DNA from: Acholeplasmataceae bacterium UBA4853 | GTDB taxonomy: Bacteria; Bacillota_I; Bacilli_A; Acholeplasmatales; Acholeplasmataceae | Assembly: GCA_002399815.1 (NCBI GenBank) | Contig: DHEJ01000010.1 | Location: 4,608-68,607, forward strand | Reading direction: 5' to 3' | DNA length: 64,000 bases | Part shown: piece after piece, positions 43,265 through 51,024 of the stretch | Layout: every line of letters starts with the position of its first letter | Numbering within the stretch: position 1 is the first letter of the stretch | Position numbers and translations under genes: made by a program | The notes under the pieces: model-generated | The model's input: the letters and a program-made list of their open reading frames with translations, nothing else | Databases searched by the model: none | Told to the model about the DNA's origin: nothing

Positions 43265-45331
43265 ATGAAAATCACTTATAAAAACTGTGGAAATATTAAA
43301 AAAGCAGACATACAAATCGTAAAGGATAGATTAAATATCAAGTATGGAATGAACGGTATTGGTAAAACCACACTAGGTAAAAGTCTTGATGCCTTTGTAA
43401 ATAATAATATAGATGTTATAAATAGATATGTTTCATTTGGATCTAGCGAAGAACCTAAAGTAAGTTTCGATGGGATTAGCAGTACTTTATATTTTGATAA
43501 TGATTATGTGGAGCGATTCCTCTTTCGGGAAGATCTGATTAATAATACATTTGAGATAATTGTTAAAACAGAAGATTATGAGATTCAAAAAAGTATTATT
43601 AGAGCGAGCTTTGAAGATTTAATAACAGAGATTAAGTCTGAAGAATTGTACAATGTTAGTGAAGAGATTAATCAAGTGCTAAATACAGTTAAACTTGATA
43701 AAAATAAAAAAAACTTTCTAGGATCAACAAGCTTTGCTAAAGGTATAAAAAAAATTAATATTGAAACAATAATTGATGATAAGATTTCTGGATATAAAAA
43801 AATGTTAGTTAGTCCTAATAATTTTGAATGGATTGATTGGTTTAAAAAAGGAAAATTATTTGTTCAGGACAATGATTGCCCATTTTGCTTAAGTAAACTA
43901 GATTATAATTTTGATAACATGCATAACGTCGTTATAAATGCATTTGACAAAACATCTTTAAAAAATAGTGGCTCTGCAAATGCCACCTTAGCAACAATAA
44001 GAAAATATACTACAAAAGAGATTTCTGACAACATTTTATCTGAACAAAAGACTGGAACAATTGGCAATGAATCAATAGAACAGATTAAAACTCTATTAAC
44101 CCAATTTGAACTTGAAAATGTGAAATTACAGCAATTGCAGAATTTGAATTTTATTAGTCTGTCGTATCTTAGTAAAGACACATTGCAAAGCTATTTTGAC
44201 TCTTTTAAACTAACTGTGTCCTTATATAAAAACATATCTGAAGAAGTTTATAACAAGACTATAAATATTAATAATAAACTATCTGAATATATAAAGAAAA
44301 TTGAAGTTTTAAATACTGAGTTAATAAAACTTAAAGTTAAACTTACTACAAACATTAAAAAATTACATAAATTTGTGAATGATTTTTTTGAAATTTCTGG
44401 TATTCCGTATCATATTGAAACAGTGATTAATAGTGAAGAAGATTGCAAAACAATATTAAAACCTATTGATATTGATATGATGGTTGATGACCCAAAGAAT
44501 ACGTTAAGTTATGGCGAGCGAAATGCAATATCATTAATTCTGTTCAGTGTTGAAGCAATCAACAAAAATGTTGATTTAATTATATTAGATGATCCTGTTT
44601 CAAGCTTTGACGGAAGTAAAAAATATGCGATAATCTATCAATTATTCTCATCGAAAGTTAGGCCAAATTTAAGAGGTAAAACTGTACTTATGCTTACGCA
44701 CGATTTTGTTCCCATTATAGATTTTGTCTATAATGGATTGCCTATAAGGGGTGAAATAGAGGCATCTTACCTTTATAATAAAAATGGTGAAATCAATGAA
44801 TTGGCTATCGATAGAAACGATATCATAAGTTGTGTAAAAAACGAGGAAAGATTAGCGCGTGATATTCAAAAAAATCATATTGCCAGATTGGTTCATTTAA
44901 GAAATTATTTTGATTTAATCAATAAGAATGATTCTGATGAATACTCCTTAATATCTAATTTGTTGCATTTTAGAAGTAAACCTTTAAACCTTGACGAAAC
45001 AGAAATGACATCAGAGAATATTTTACATGCTGCGTCATTGATTAAAGACTTTATTGAAGAATTTGACTACAACAATTCACTTACTATCGTAGATAATGTC
45101 GAAAATATCAAAGAATTGTTTAATGGTTCACTGAGTATTGATAAGGTTATAGCAGCTAGGTTGCTTTTAGAAAAAGATCCAAGTAAGCAAACAAATAAAA
45201 TTTTATGGAAATACTTATGTGAGTTTTTTCATAACCAAAATCTATTGTTGTTTGATTTGGCCACAGAGAAGTATGAATTGATTCCGGAATACATTTTAAA
45301 AGCTTGTAGTGATATTTTTGCTACTCTTTAA
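43265..45331 (+). CDS. SMC/RecF-like AAA_13-type ATPase, first gene of a putative two-gene defence system
   Basis: 688 aa ABC-type (head domain) ATPase. Walker A is GMNGIGKTT at 28-36. Residues about 130-400 are helical/coiled and contain a CPFC motif at C205/C208, a possible zinc-hook-like turn. Then come the signature LSYGERN (414-420), Walker B ILDDPVSSFD (D442, D443) and LTHDF with H479. The DPVSSFD form is typical of PF13166 (AAA_13), which includes PrrC/RloC anticodon nucleases and other anti-phage ATPases. Residues 490-688 are an unassigned C-terminal region. SD AAAGGAGAAA sets ATG 43265. The RES-domain gene follows after 11 bases. I infer a sensor or switch for that partner. Confidence 0.82.
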   Translation: MKITYKNCGNIKKADIQIVKDRLNIKYGMNGIGKTTLGKSLDAFVNNNIDVINRYVSFGSSEEPKVSFDGISSTLYFDNDYVERFLFREDLINNTFEIIVKTEDYEIQKSIIRASFEDLITEIKSEELYNVSEEINQVLNTVKLDKNKKNFLGSTSFAKGIKKINIETIIDDKISGYKKMLVSPNNFEWIDWFKKGKLFVQDNDCPFCLSKLDYNFDNMHNVVINAFDKTSLKNSGSANATLATIRKYTTKEISDNILSEQKTGTIGNESIEQIKTLLTQFELENVKLQQLQNLNFISLSYLSKDTLQSYFDSFKLTVSLYKNISEEVYNKTININNKLSEYIKKIEVLNTELIKLKVKLTTNIKKLHKFVNDFFEISGIPYHIETVINSEEDCKTILKPIDIDMMVDDPKNTLSYGERNAISLILFSVEAINKNVDLIILDDPVSSFDGSKKYAIIYQLFSSKVRPNLRGKTVLMLTHDFVPIIDFVYNGLPIRGEIEASYLYNKNGEINELAIDRNDIISCVKNEERLARDIQKNHIARLVHLRNYFDLINKNDSDEYSLISNLLHFRSKPLNLDETEMTSENILHAASLIKDFIEEFDYNNSLTIVDNVENIKELFNGSLSIDKVIAARLLLEKDPSKQTNKILWKYLCEFFHNQNLLLFDLATEKYELIPEYILKACSDIFATL

Positions 45332-45342
45332 TATTGATTACA

Positions 45343-46212
45343 ATGAATAAAGAAAGTTATCAATTTGGGAATTTTGTGTTGAATTTTGAAAGTTTTCAGC
45401 AATTTAAATCTAAAATAGATTCTTTTAACGCGCGTGATTTCAACACATTAACTTATGAACAAGTATATAAGGAAGTTTCTGACATTTTATTTTTCGGTGG
45501 TTTCTTTCTTTCATCTTATGATCCATATTATAGATCACAGGATTTGCTTAACTATAAGGATAAGTTTTACAGAATAAGAAAAACAAATAAAATAACATCT
45601 AATATTACAGAGTATTGGAATCCACCGGTTAATTATGTGACTAGATTTGGAAGACTAAATGATTTAAGAGAATCGGTTTTGTATACATCTAGAAATTCAA
45701 TATTGACGCCAGTGAATGAGCTTGAAATTAAAAAAGATGATATTATCCTTGTAACTGTCTATACTTGGAATCATAAATATACGACATTACTAAAATATAT
45801 GGGTATTATGAAAAATCAATACATTGATAAGGAAAATCTCCCATCTAAGTTGACAAATTTAAAACTATCTTTTATATCTGAATGGCTAATGAAAAAAAGT
45901 GATTCAAATTATAATGTTTATAAAGTCACAAATTCAATCAGAAGATTTTATGTAAGAATACAAGATACAACCATTGATGGCTATATCTATCCTTCAACAT
46001 TAAATGATAAAGCACTTAATACTGTTTTCTATTCATATGTTGCAAATAGAAATTTGATTTTAGAGAATATTTATTTTGGTCAAGTAACAAAAATATCCGA
46101 TAGTTCAATTACTCTAAAAAGCAATGTTTATATAAAGGTTATTGATGGAAAACCTTTTTCAGAACAGAAATCTGAATATACCAACTACGTTTTTAATAGT
46201 GAGTTAAAGTAA
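45343..46212 (+). CDS. RES-domain protein, putative NAD+-degrading effector
   Basis: About 289 aa. The pattern of the RES fold (NAD+ phosphorylase/glycohydrolase toxins such as MbcT and Res) is visible: FYRIR at 75-79, NPPVNYVTRFGRLN with R at 104, SVLYTS at 111-116, E126 in VNELE, and DGYIYPS with S218. Arg, Glu and Ser are the residues that name the domain. No Xre-type antitoxin is present, unlike the usual Res-Xre pair; the partner is the ATPase gene 11 bases upstream. There is no clear SD before ATG 45343 (or TTG 45334), so translation is probably coupled. The N-terminal 70 and C-terminal 50 residues are extra to the core. Confidence 0.72.
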   Translation: MNKESYQFGNFVLNFESFQQFKSKIDSFNARDFNTLTYEQVYKEVSDILFFGGFFLSSYDPYYRSQDLLNYKDKFYRIRKTNKITSNITEYWNPPVNYVTRFGRLNDLRESVLYTSRNSILTPVNELEIKKDDIILVTVYTWNHKYTTLLKYMGIMKNQYIDKENLPSKLTNLKLSFISEWLMKKSDSNYNVYKVTNSIRRFYVRIQDTTIDGYIYPSTLNDKALNTVFYSYVANRNLILENIYFGQVTKISDSSITLKSNVYIKVIDGKPFSEQKSEYTNYVFNSELK

Positions 46213-46334
46213 GAAAATAAAATTTTCATTAATACTGATGTTATATCTGGTAATGTTAAGTGGTTGTTTAATAGAGAATAGTTATAATTTTTGATTTTAT
46301 AAAACCATAGTTTTCAAATTATATCATTGATTAA

Positions 46335-46457
46335 CTACTGCTTACGATTAAGGAACTTAATCCAAATCTAGTTTATAAAGACAGAGAAACAGTCGTCAAA
46401 AATAATACCATGAATGCAAGTATTAAAATCACGAACATAGATGTCGAAAAAAATTGA
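46335..46457 (+). pseudogene. possible gene remnant, unidentified
   Basis: A 40-codon open stretch (TIKELNPNLVYKDRETVVKN and onward) ends at TGA 46455-46457, lacks a start codon with an SD, and has protein-like composition. It may be the end of a deleted gene. Family not recognised. Confidence 0.3.
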
Positions 46458-46537
46458 ATGTGAAAACATACAAATTTATTTTTAATGAATGTTATAAGGA
46501 GAATAGATAGATAGTAATTTGATGGAGGGAGATCATA

Positions 46538-46693
46538 ATGAATATAGATGTTTTAACGGAAGGATATAAAATCATTGATGTGGATTTCAAAGAATTTTAA
46601 ATTAAAGTCATAAAACATGATAATTTAGAGTGCAAACTAATACAAAAATTAGGATCAAAATGTAGTAATAATTGTAAAAATCAAGAAAGGTAA
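46538..46693 (+). pseudogene. short gene remnant with one nonsense codon
   Basis: GGAGGGA is followed by ATG 46538 and 20 codons (MNIDVLTEGYKIIDVDFKEF), a TAA at 46598-46600, then 30 more codons in the same frame to TAA 46691-46693. The strong SD and continuous frame suggest a real gene start that has decayed. Not recognised. Confidence 0.42.
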
Positions 46694-46798
46694 ATTTCAA
46701 CTTACCAATTGATTTGTATGTTTCCATACACTAAGTTTTCTAGAATTTGCAATTAAATTTATATACATGATGTATTCTTATCACCTATTTTTGCTTGA

Positions 46799-46825
46799 GT
46801 AGGGAAATATAAATATGTTCCCTAC
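46799..46825. repeat. inverted repeat near the right end of the accessory island
   Basis: GTAGGGAA (46799-46806), 11-base loop, TTCCCTAC (46818-46825), then CGCACTTTTT. It may be a terminator for the island or part of a recombination end. The 46213-47021 stretch, apart from this, the two remnants above, the rlmCD tail and the terminator, holds no gene. Confidence 0.45.
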
Positions 46826-46859
46826 CGCACTTTTTGCAAGCAATCGCTAATAGTCTAGG

Positions 46860-46904
46860 TTGGTGGAAAGTATCACGTTACTTGAATTAAATAGCTCTTT
46901 GTAA
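46860..46904 (+). pseudogene. displaced 3' end of an rlmCD-like gene
   Basis: Fifteen codons, LVESITLLELNSSL plus TAA, match the last codons of the methyltransferase paralogue at 30939 (LVESITLLELKTVL plus TAA), also at DNA level (for example AGTATCAC and CTTGAATTAA in register). The rest of the gene is absent. Position at the far edge of the island makes it the probable original end of the gene at 39983. Confidence 0.72.
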
Positions 46905-46933
46905 GTATATTCAAAACATATTTAATAAGTTTA

Positions 46934-46970
46934 AAAAAAGGCTTAAAATTCACTTTTATGCCTTTTATTT
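46934..46970. terminator. bidirectional intrinsic terminator
   Basis: AAAAGGC (46936-46942) pairs with GCCTTTT (46960-46966), extended by an inner TAAAA/TTTTA stem. A and T runs flank both sides, so it can also end the minus-strand regulator gene. Confidence 0.75.
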
Positions 46971-47021
46971 ATATATTTAATCGATGGATTAAATTCTTAT
47001 TAATATGTATTTACTTAAAGA

Positions 47022-47828
47022 TTAATCAGTCTTTTTTAATAATTTAGAGCCTACCTTCTCTGCAATGGTATGTATGGCTAGATCAGGGAATGTTTCAAAT
47101 AAACTCTTATTAAGTTTGTATTTAAGCTTAATCAGATAGATATCGTGATGAATATGTTCTGACACAATCCTAATCATTAAGTGATTTTGAGTAGTTGTTG
47201 CTTGCCATTCATCTCTAAATGGATCATAGTTGGCTACTAATACGCTTTTTAAGTCACTAACTAACATTAACCGGTTTGCTCCAGTGTCCTCAATATTATG
47301 ACTATATATGAAGACATTTGGCTTATCATAGTTTGTTTTAGCAAAACTAAAAATGTGGACATCTACACTTTTTCTTTTTAAGAATTCAAATGCATCATCA
47401 AAAAGTTCAAGTGGTAAATCTGTATTCATATAAACTTCCTGTCTTGATTCATAAAGAAGTGTTCTAGCCTTACCAATGATTGCATCAAAGCCATTCATAT
47501 TAAAGTAGGGTGTTTTCAAGGGTTGAACCTTAATACTGTTTAAGGTTTTTTTTAATTCTATGATGTTTTCTTGATGTTTATAATCTAACATGCTGATGAG
47601 TTCATTTGGTTCTTGTGCATAGTATAATTCTTTTTGGCCACTTTCAAGTAGTACAATACCTTCCTGATGCATTTTATCAATTACAACATAGATAGAAGAT
47701 CGTGATATTCTTAAATTTTTAGAAATCTCATATACTGTTTGACCGGGGTTTTCTAGTAAATACATATAGATTTGAGATTCAGTTTCAGAAAAATACATGG
47801 ATTTCAATAAATCAATACTTTTGTTCAT
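47022..47828 (-). CDS. TrmB-family transcriptional regulator
   Basis: About 268 aa. N-terminal winged helix of the TrmB type: YFSETESQIYMYLLENPG, then TVYEISKNLRISRSSIYVVI and DKMHQEGIV. The C-terminal part is the phospholipase-D-like sensor domain used by TrmB proteins to sense sugars or other metabolites. AGGAG before ATG 47828 fixes the start over the longer frame. Its promoter holds an 8-bp dyad around the -10 box, so autoregulation is likely. The divergent HAD phosphatase is the nearest candidate target. Confidence 0.82.
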   Translation of the reverse strand: MNKSIDLLKSMYFSETESQIYMYLLENPGQTVYEISKNLRISRSSIYVVIDKMHQEGIVLLESGQKELYYAQEPNELISMLDYKHQENIIELKKTLNSIKVQPLKTPYFNMNGFDAIIGKARTLLYESRQEVYMNTDLPLELFDDAFEFLKRKSVDVHIFSFAKTNYDKPNVFIYSHNIEDTGANRLMLVSDLKSVLVANYDPFRDEWQATTTQNHLMIRIVSEHIHHDIYLIKLKYKLNKSLFETFPDLAIHTIAEKVGSKLLKKTD

Positions 47829-47848
47829 AAGACACTCCTTCATCGTGT

Positions 47849-47873
47849 AACGTTGTCTATATTATACAACGTT
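47849..47873 (-). promoter_or_regulatory. operator-like dyad around the -10 box of the TrmB-type gene
   Basis: AACGTTGT (47849-47856) and ACAACGTT (47866-47873) are perfect 8-base arms with a 9-base spacer. On the minus strand the spacer and arm carry TATAAT, so a bound dimer would cover the -10 box. Confidence 0.6.
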
Positions 47874-48002
47874 TTATCATATTTAAATTAAAAAGTGAAA
47901 CTGTTTAAATGCTTAGTAAGAATATAAAGAAAATGCTGTAATTATCATGTTATAATGGAGTACATGCACAATAAAAATAGCACTTGAATGGAGACTTATT
48001 AA

Positions 48003-48722
48003 ATGAGTAAAGTTTTAATTTTTGACTATGATGGCACGTTTTATCGTAGTAAAGAAGAAATCAAAATTAATATAGAGTTGATAAAAAAAGCTAAAGAAAA
48101 TGGACATATATTTGTAGTTGCTACCGGTAGAAGTTATAGTAGTTTTATGAAGGAAGTCGAAAAGTTTCAAATCGTTTATGACTATTTGATTCTTTGTAGT
48201 GGTGGACTGATTTTAGATCGTAATCATCATATTATTCATGCATTTAATATGGAACATGAACGAATGGATTCATTAACCTTGCTTATGAATAACTACCAAG
48301 ATCTTATAATTTCAAATATGTTTATCTCAACATTTATTAATAGTAAAACATACGAACCTAACTTAGATATCTTAAAAGTGACCTATAACTTTCCAAAAAT
48401 AGATACTGTTTACCAAATTAAAGAATCTATTCAAGCTGATTTTAATGATGCATTTAAAGTATATGTTATTCCAACCCATACTGAAAACTTAGTTGAGATT
48501 ATTTCTAATAAAACAGATAAAGCAGTAGCTATTCAATATTTATTAAATTGGATTAATAAAAAACACGATATTATCGTGGCAGGTGATTCAGAGAATGATT
48601 TAGAAATGATTGAAACATTTAATGGATATTTAATGAGCAATTATGATAAAAATATCCAAGTGAACCATACTAAAATTGCTACATCAATTCAATATATTCT
48701 AGATTTAGAAAATATCATTTAA
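48003..48722 (+). CDS. HAD-superfamily Cof-type sugar-phosphate phosphatase
   Basis: 239 aa. Motif I FDYDGT (residues 7-12), motif II-like VVATGRSYSS, and motif III/IV VAGDSENDLEM with preceding Lys (KAVAIQYLL) mark a Cof/YbiV-type HAD phosphatase with a cap inserted in the middle. Substrates of this group are sugar phosphates and cofactor precursors such as FMN or PLP. A TATAAT box at 47951-47956 lies 47 bases before the ATG. It faces away from the TrmB-type regulator. Confidence 0.85.
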   Translation: MSKVLIFDYDGTFYRSKEEIKINIELIKKAKENGHIFVVATGRSYSSFMKEVEKFQIVYDYLILCSGGLILDRNHHIIHAFNMEHERMDSLTLLMNNYQDLIISNMFISTFINSKTYEPNLDILKVTYNFPKIDTVYQIKESIQADFNDAFKVYVIPTHTENLVEIISNKTDKAVAIQYLLNWINKKHDIIVAGDSENDLEMIETFNGYLMSNYDKNIQVNHTKIATSIQYILDLENII

Positions 48723-48728
48723 ATATTT

Positions 48729-48754
48729 AACGATCCTTGTGGTCGTTTTTTTTA
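48729..48754 (+). terminator. intrinsic terminator
   Basis: AACGA-TCC, loop TTGT, GG-TCGTT, followed by eight Ts. Confidence 0.8.
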
Positions 48755-48855
48755 TAAGATACATGGGTAAACCTATGAATAATTGATGCAGGTCAAGGAT
48801 TTAGCACATTTTTTAGACTAAAATGAGTATGTAAAATAAAAAAAGGAGAGTTCAC

Positions 48856-49077
48856 ATGAAAAAGATAGAAATTCAATTAGAGACAGTAACATGTCCATCA
48901 TGTATCAAAAAGATCGAATCTGCTTTAAACAAAAAAGAAGGTGTGTCTGATGCGAAAGTGTTATTTCACGCAAGTAAAGTTAAAGCTGAATTTAATGATG
49001 CAGTTGTTAGTCAAAAAGAAATTGTTGATACAATTGGTAATTTAGGTTATCAAGTCATTTCATCAAGCACATATTAA
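48856..49077 (+). CDS. heavy-metal-associated (HMA, CopZ-like) small protein
   Basis: 73 aa single HMA domain with ferredoxin-like order of strands and helices. The metal-binding loop is TCPSCIKKIE, with CxxC at C13/C16 in place of the usual GMTCxxC. It would carry a soft metal ion in the cytosol and hand it to the P-type ATPase encoded 45 bases after its stop. Strong SD AAAGGAGAG. Confidence 0.88.
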   Translation: MKKIEIQLETVTCPSCIKKIESALNKKEGVSDAKVLFHASKVKAEFNDAVVSQKEIVDTIGNLGYQVISSSTY

Positions 49078-49081
49078 TTTA

Positions 49082-49109
49082 TAAAACCCCATAAATTGGG
49101 GTTTTATAT
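49082..49109 (+). terminator. hairpin between HMA protein and P-type ATPase genes
   Basis: TAAAACCCC (49082-49090), loop ATAAATT, GGGGTTTTA (49098-49106). The T-run is short, so it may be a partial terminator that gives more HMA protein than ATPase. Confidence 0.6.
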
Positions 49110-49121
49110 CAGGGAGTATAT

Positions 49122-50972
49122 ATGATTAATCTAGTGAATAAACATAAAAATATCATTACTTTGATTTCAGGTGTTTTAATCTTAAGTGCGTTTATATTCG
49201 CATATTTTGGGTTTAAGGATATCAGTGATATTTTATTAATAATTGCTACCATTCTAGCAAGCATACCAATTTTGATTAAGGCAATTCAATCCACTGTAAT
49301 GAAGCAATTCAGTATTGAATTATTAGTTATTATTGCAGTGATTGGTGCATTGTATATTAAAGAATATACTGAATCATCTGTGGTTACATTTCTATTTATG
49401 TTTGGTGCTTATTTAGAGGCTAAGACATTAAAGAAAATGAGAAATGCATTAAAGAAATTAACGAATTTATCACCTAAAACTGCTGATGTCATCAAAGACG
49501 GTCACGTTGTTACAAGATTAGTTGATGAGGTTATCGTAGATGATTTAATTGTAGGTAAAACAGGATCTATTATTCCAGTTGATGGCATAGTATCTAAAGG
49601 GTTTGCATCAGTTAATGAATCAAGTATTACAGGTGAATCTATGCCTGTAGGTAAAAAGATTGATGAAATGGTTTATAGTGGTACATTGATTGAAGATGGT
49701 TATATAGAGATTAGAGCGCTTAAAGTTGGACGTGATACGACTTTTAGTAAAATGATTGAACTCATTGAAGAGGCACAAGAAAGTAAATCAAAGACTCAAA
49801 AGTTTTTAGATAAGTTTGCTCAAATATATACGCCTGTTGTTGTCTTGTTATCAATTATTGTTTTATTATGGACAAGAGATTTACATTTATCCATTACATT
49901 TTTAGTTGTTGCATGTCCTGGTGCATTAGTTATTGGTGCTCCCGTATCAACGGTTGCAGGTATTTCAAATGGAGCATCCAGTGGTATCTTAATTAAAGGT
50001 GGCGAGGCGATGCAAAACTTTGCACACATCGATGCTTTGGTAGTGGATAAAACAGGGACCTTAACCGTTGGTAGACCTGTGGTAGTACATACAAAGAATT
50101 ACGGTTTTAATGAAAATGACTGGTTATACTATGCAGCATCTGCAGAAAGTGTATCAGAACATCACCTAGGTAAAGCTATTGTTAAGTATGCAGCTCAAAA
50201 AGATATCGTTTTAAGTAAAGAACATCATAATGCTGAGATTATTAAAGGTGGGGGCATTAAAGTACTAGTTGATGATAAACTTGTAGTCATTGGTACACAT
50301 GAATTATTAGTCAAACAAAATATTTTAGTAGATCCTAATGTCATTGATGATCTAAGAACTGAAGAAGAAAAAGGATATACAACTGTTCTTACTTCAATTG
50401 ATTCTAAAGTAGTTGGTCTAATTGCGATTGCTGATGAAATTAAAAAAGAAGCTAAAAATGCACTAAATGGTTTGAAAGCACTGGGAATCAAAAAGGTAGT
50501 TATGTTAACAGGTGACCAAGAACGAGTTGCATTAAATGTTGGTAGAAGTGTTGATGTTGATGAAATTCATGCTGGTCTTAAACCGGAGGATAAAGTAGAA
50601 CATATAAAATCCTTAATTAAAGAGGGTTATAAGGTGGCAATGATTGGAGACGGATTAAATGATGCACCAGCGCTTGCAACGGCAAATTTAGGTATTGCAA
50701 TGGGAATTGCCGGTGTTGAAGTATCCACTGAAGTTGCTGATGTTGTATTAATGTCTGATAATTTACTTCAACTCATTCATGCATATAAATTAGCTAAAAA
50801 AACAAATGCTAATATGAAACAAAATACACTGATTGCTGTCCTTACAGTTGTTATACTGTTATCTGGTGTTTTATTTAAACTCGTTAATCTAGGTTCAGGT
50901 ATGTTAATACACGAATTGAGCGTTTTAGTTGTTATTTTAAATGCAATGCGACTCTTAAAGTTTAAAAGTTAG
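49122..50972 (+). CDS. P1B-type metal ATPase with unusual CPG motif
   Basis: 616 aa without an N-terminal HMA domain (that domain is a separate protein upstream). TGES actuator loop, C265-P266-G267 in VACPGALVIGAPVS, phosphorylation D309 in DKTGTLT, HH-type region SEHHLGKA, and GDGLNDAPAL. The ion-binding motif CPG differs from CPC (Cu/Zn/Cd), CPH (CopB) and SPC (Co/Fe). The metal therefore cannot be inferred with confidence. Genes of this form with a Crp/Fnr-type regulator occur in other Firmicutes, in my recollection. Followed 52 bases later by such a regulator. Confidence 0.88.
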   Translation: MINLVNKHKNIITLISGVLILSAFIFAYFGFKDISDILLIIATILASIPILIKAIQSTVMKQFSIELLVIIAVIGALYIKEYTESSVVTFLFMFGAYLEAKTLKKMRNALKKLTNLSPKTADVIKDGHVVTRLVDEVIVDDLIVGKTGSIIPVDGIVSKGFASVNESSITGESMPVGKKIDEMVYSGTLIEDGYIEIRALKVGRDTTFSKMIELIEEAQESKSKTQKFLDKFAQIYTPVVVLLSIIVLLWTRDLHLSITFLVVACPGALVIGAPVSTVAGISNGASSGILIKGGEAMQNFAHIDALVVDKTGTLTVGRPVVVHTKNYGFNENDWLYYAASAESVSEHHLGKAIVKYAAQKDIVLSKEHHNAEIIKGGGIKVLVDDKLVVIGTHELLVKQNILVDPNVIDDLRTEEEKGYTTVLTSIDSKVVGLIAIADEIKKEAKNALNGLKALGIKKVVMLTGDQERVALNVGRSVDVDEIHAGLKPEDKVEHIKSLIKEGYKVAMIGDGLNDAPALATANLGIAMGIAGVEVSTEVADVVLMSDNLLQLIHAYKLAKKTNANMKQNTLIAVLTVVILLSGVLFKLVNLGSGMLIHELSVLVVILNAMRLLKFKS

Positions 50973-51024
50973 ATAAATAAGGTAAAATGGTACTATAGTT
51001 TAAGATTAAAGGTAGGTGTTTAAA

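Noticed and set aside
43265..45331. Assignment of the island ATPase as PrrC or RloC anticodon nuclease
   Set aside because: I could not place the R...E...H nuclease triad in the C-terminal region with confidence, and the partner is a RES protein, not a type I restriction system.
46799..46825. Inverted repeat as end of an insertion sequence
   Set aside because: No matching copy at the other end of the island and no transposase; terminator-like sequence is a simpler explanation.
41348..47021. CRISPR array or transposase in the accessory island
   Set aside because: No regularly spaced direct repeats and no transposase or integrase motifs (DDE, tyrosine or serine recombinase) were found on either strand.
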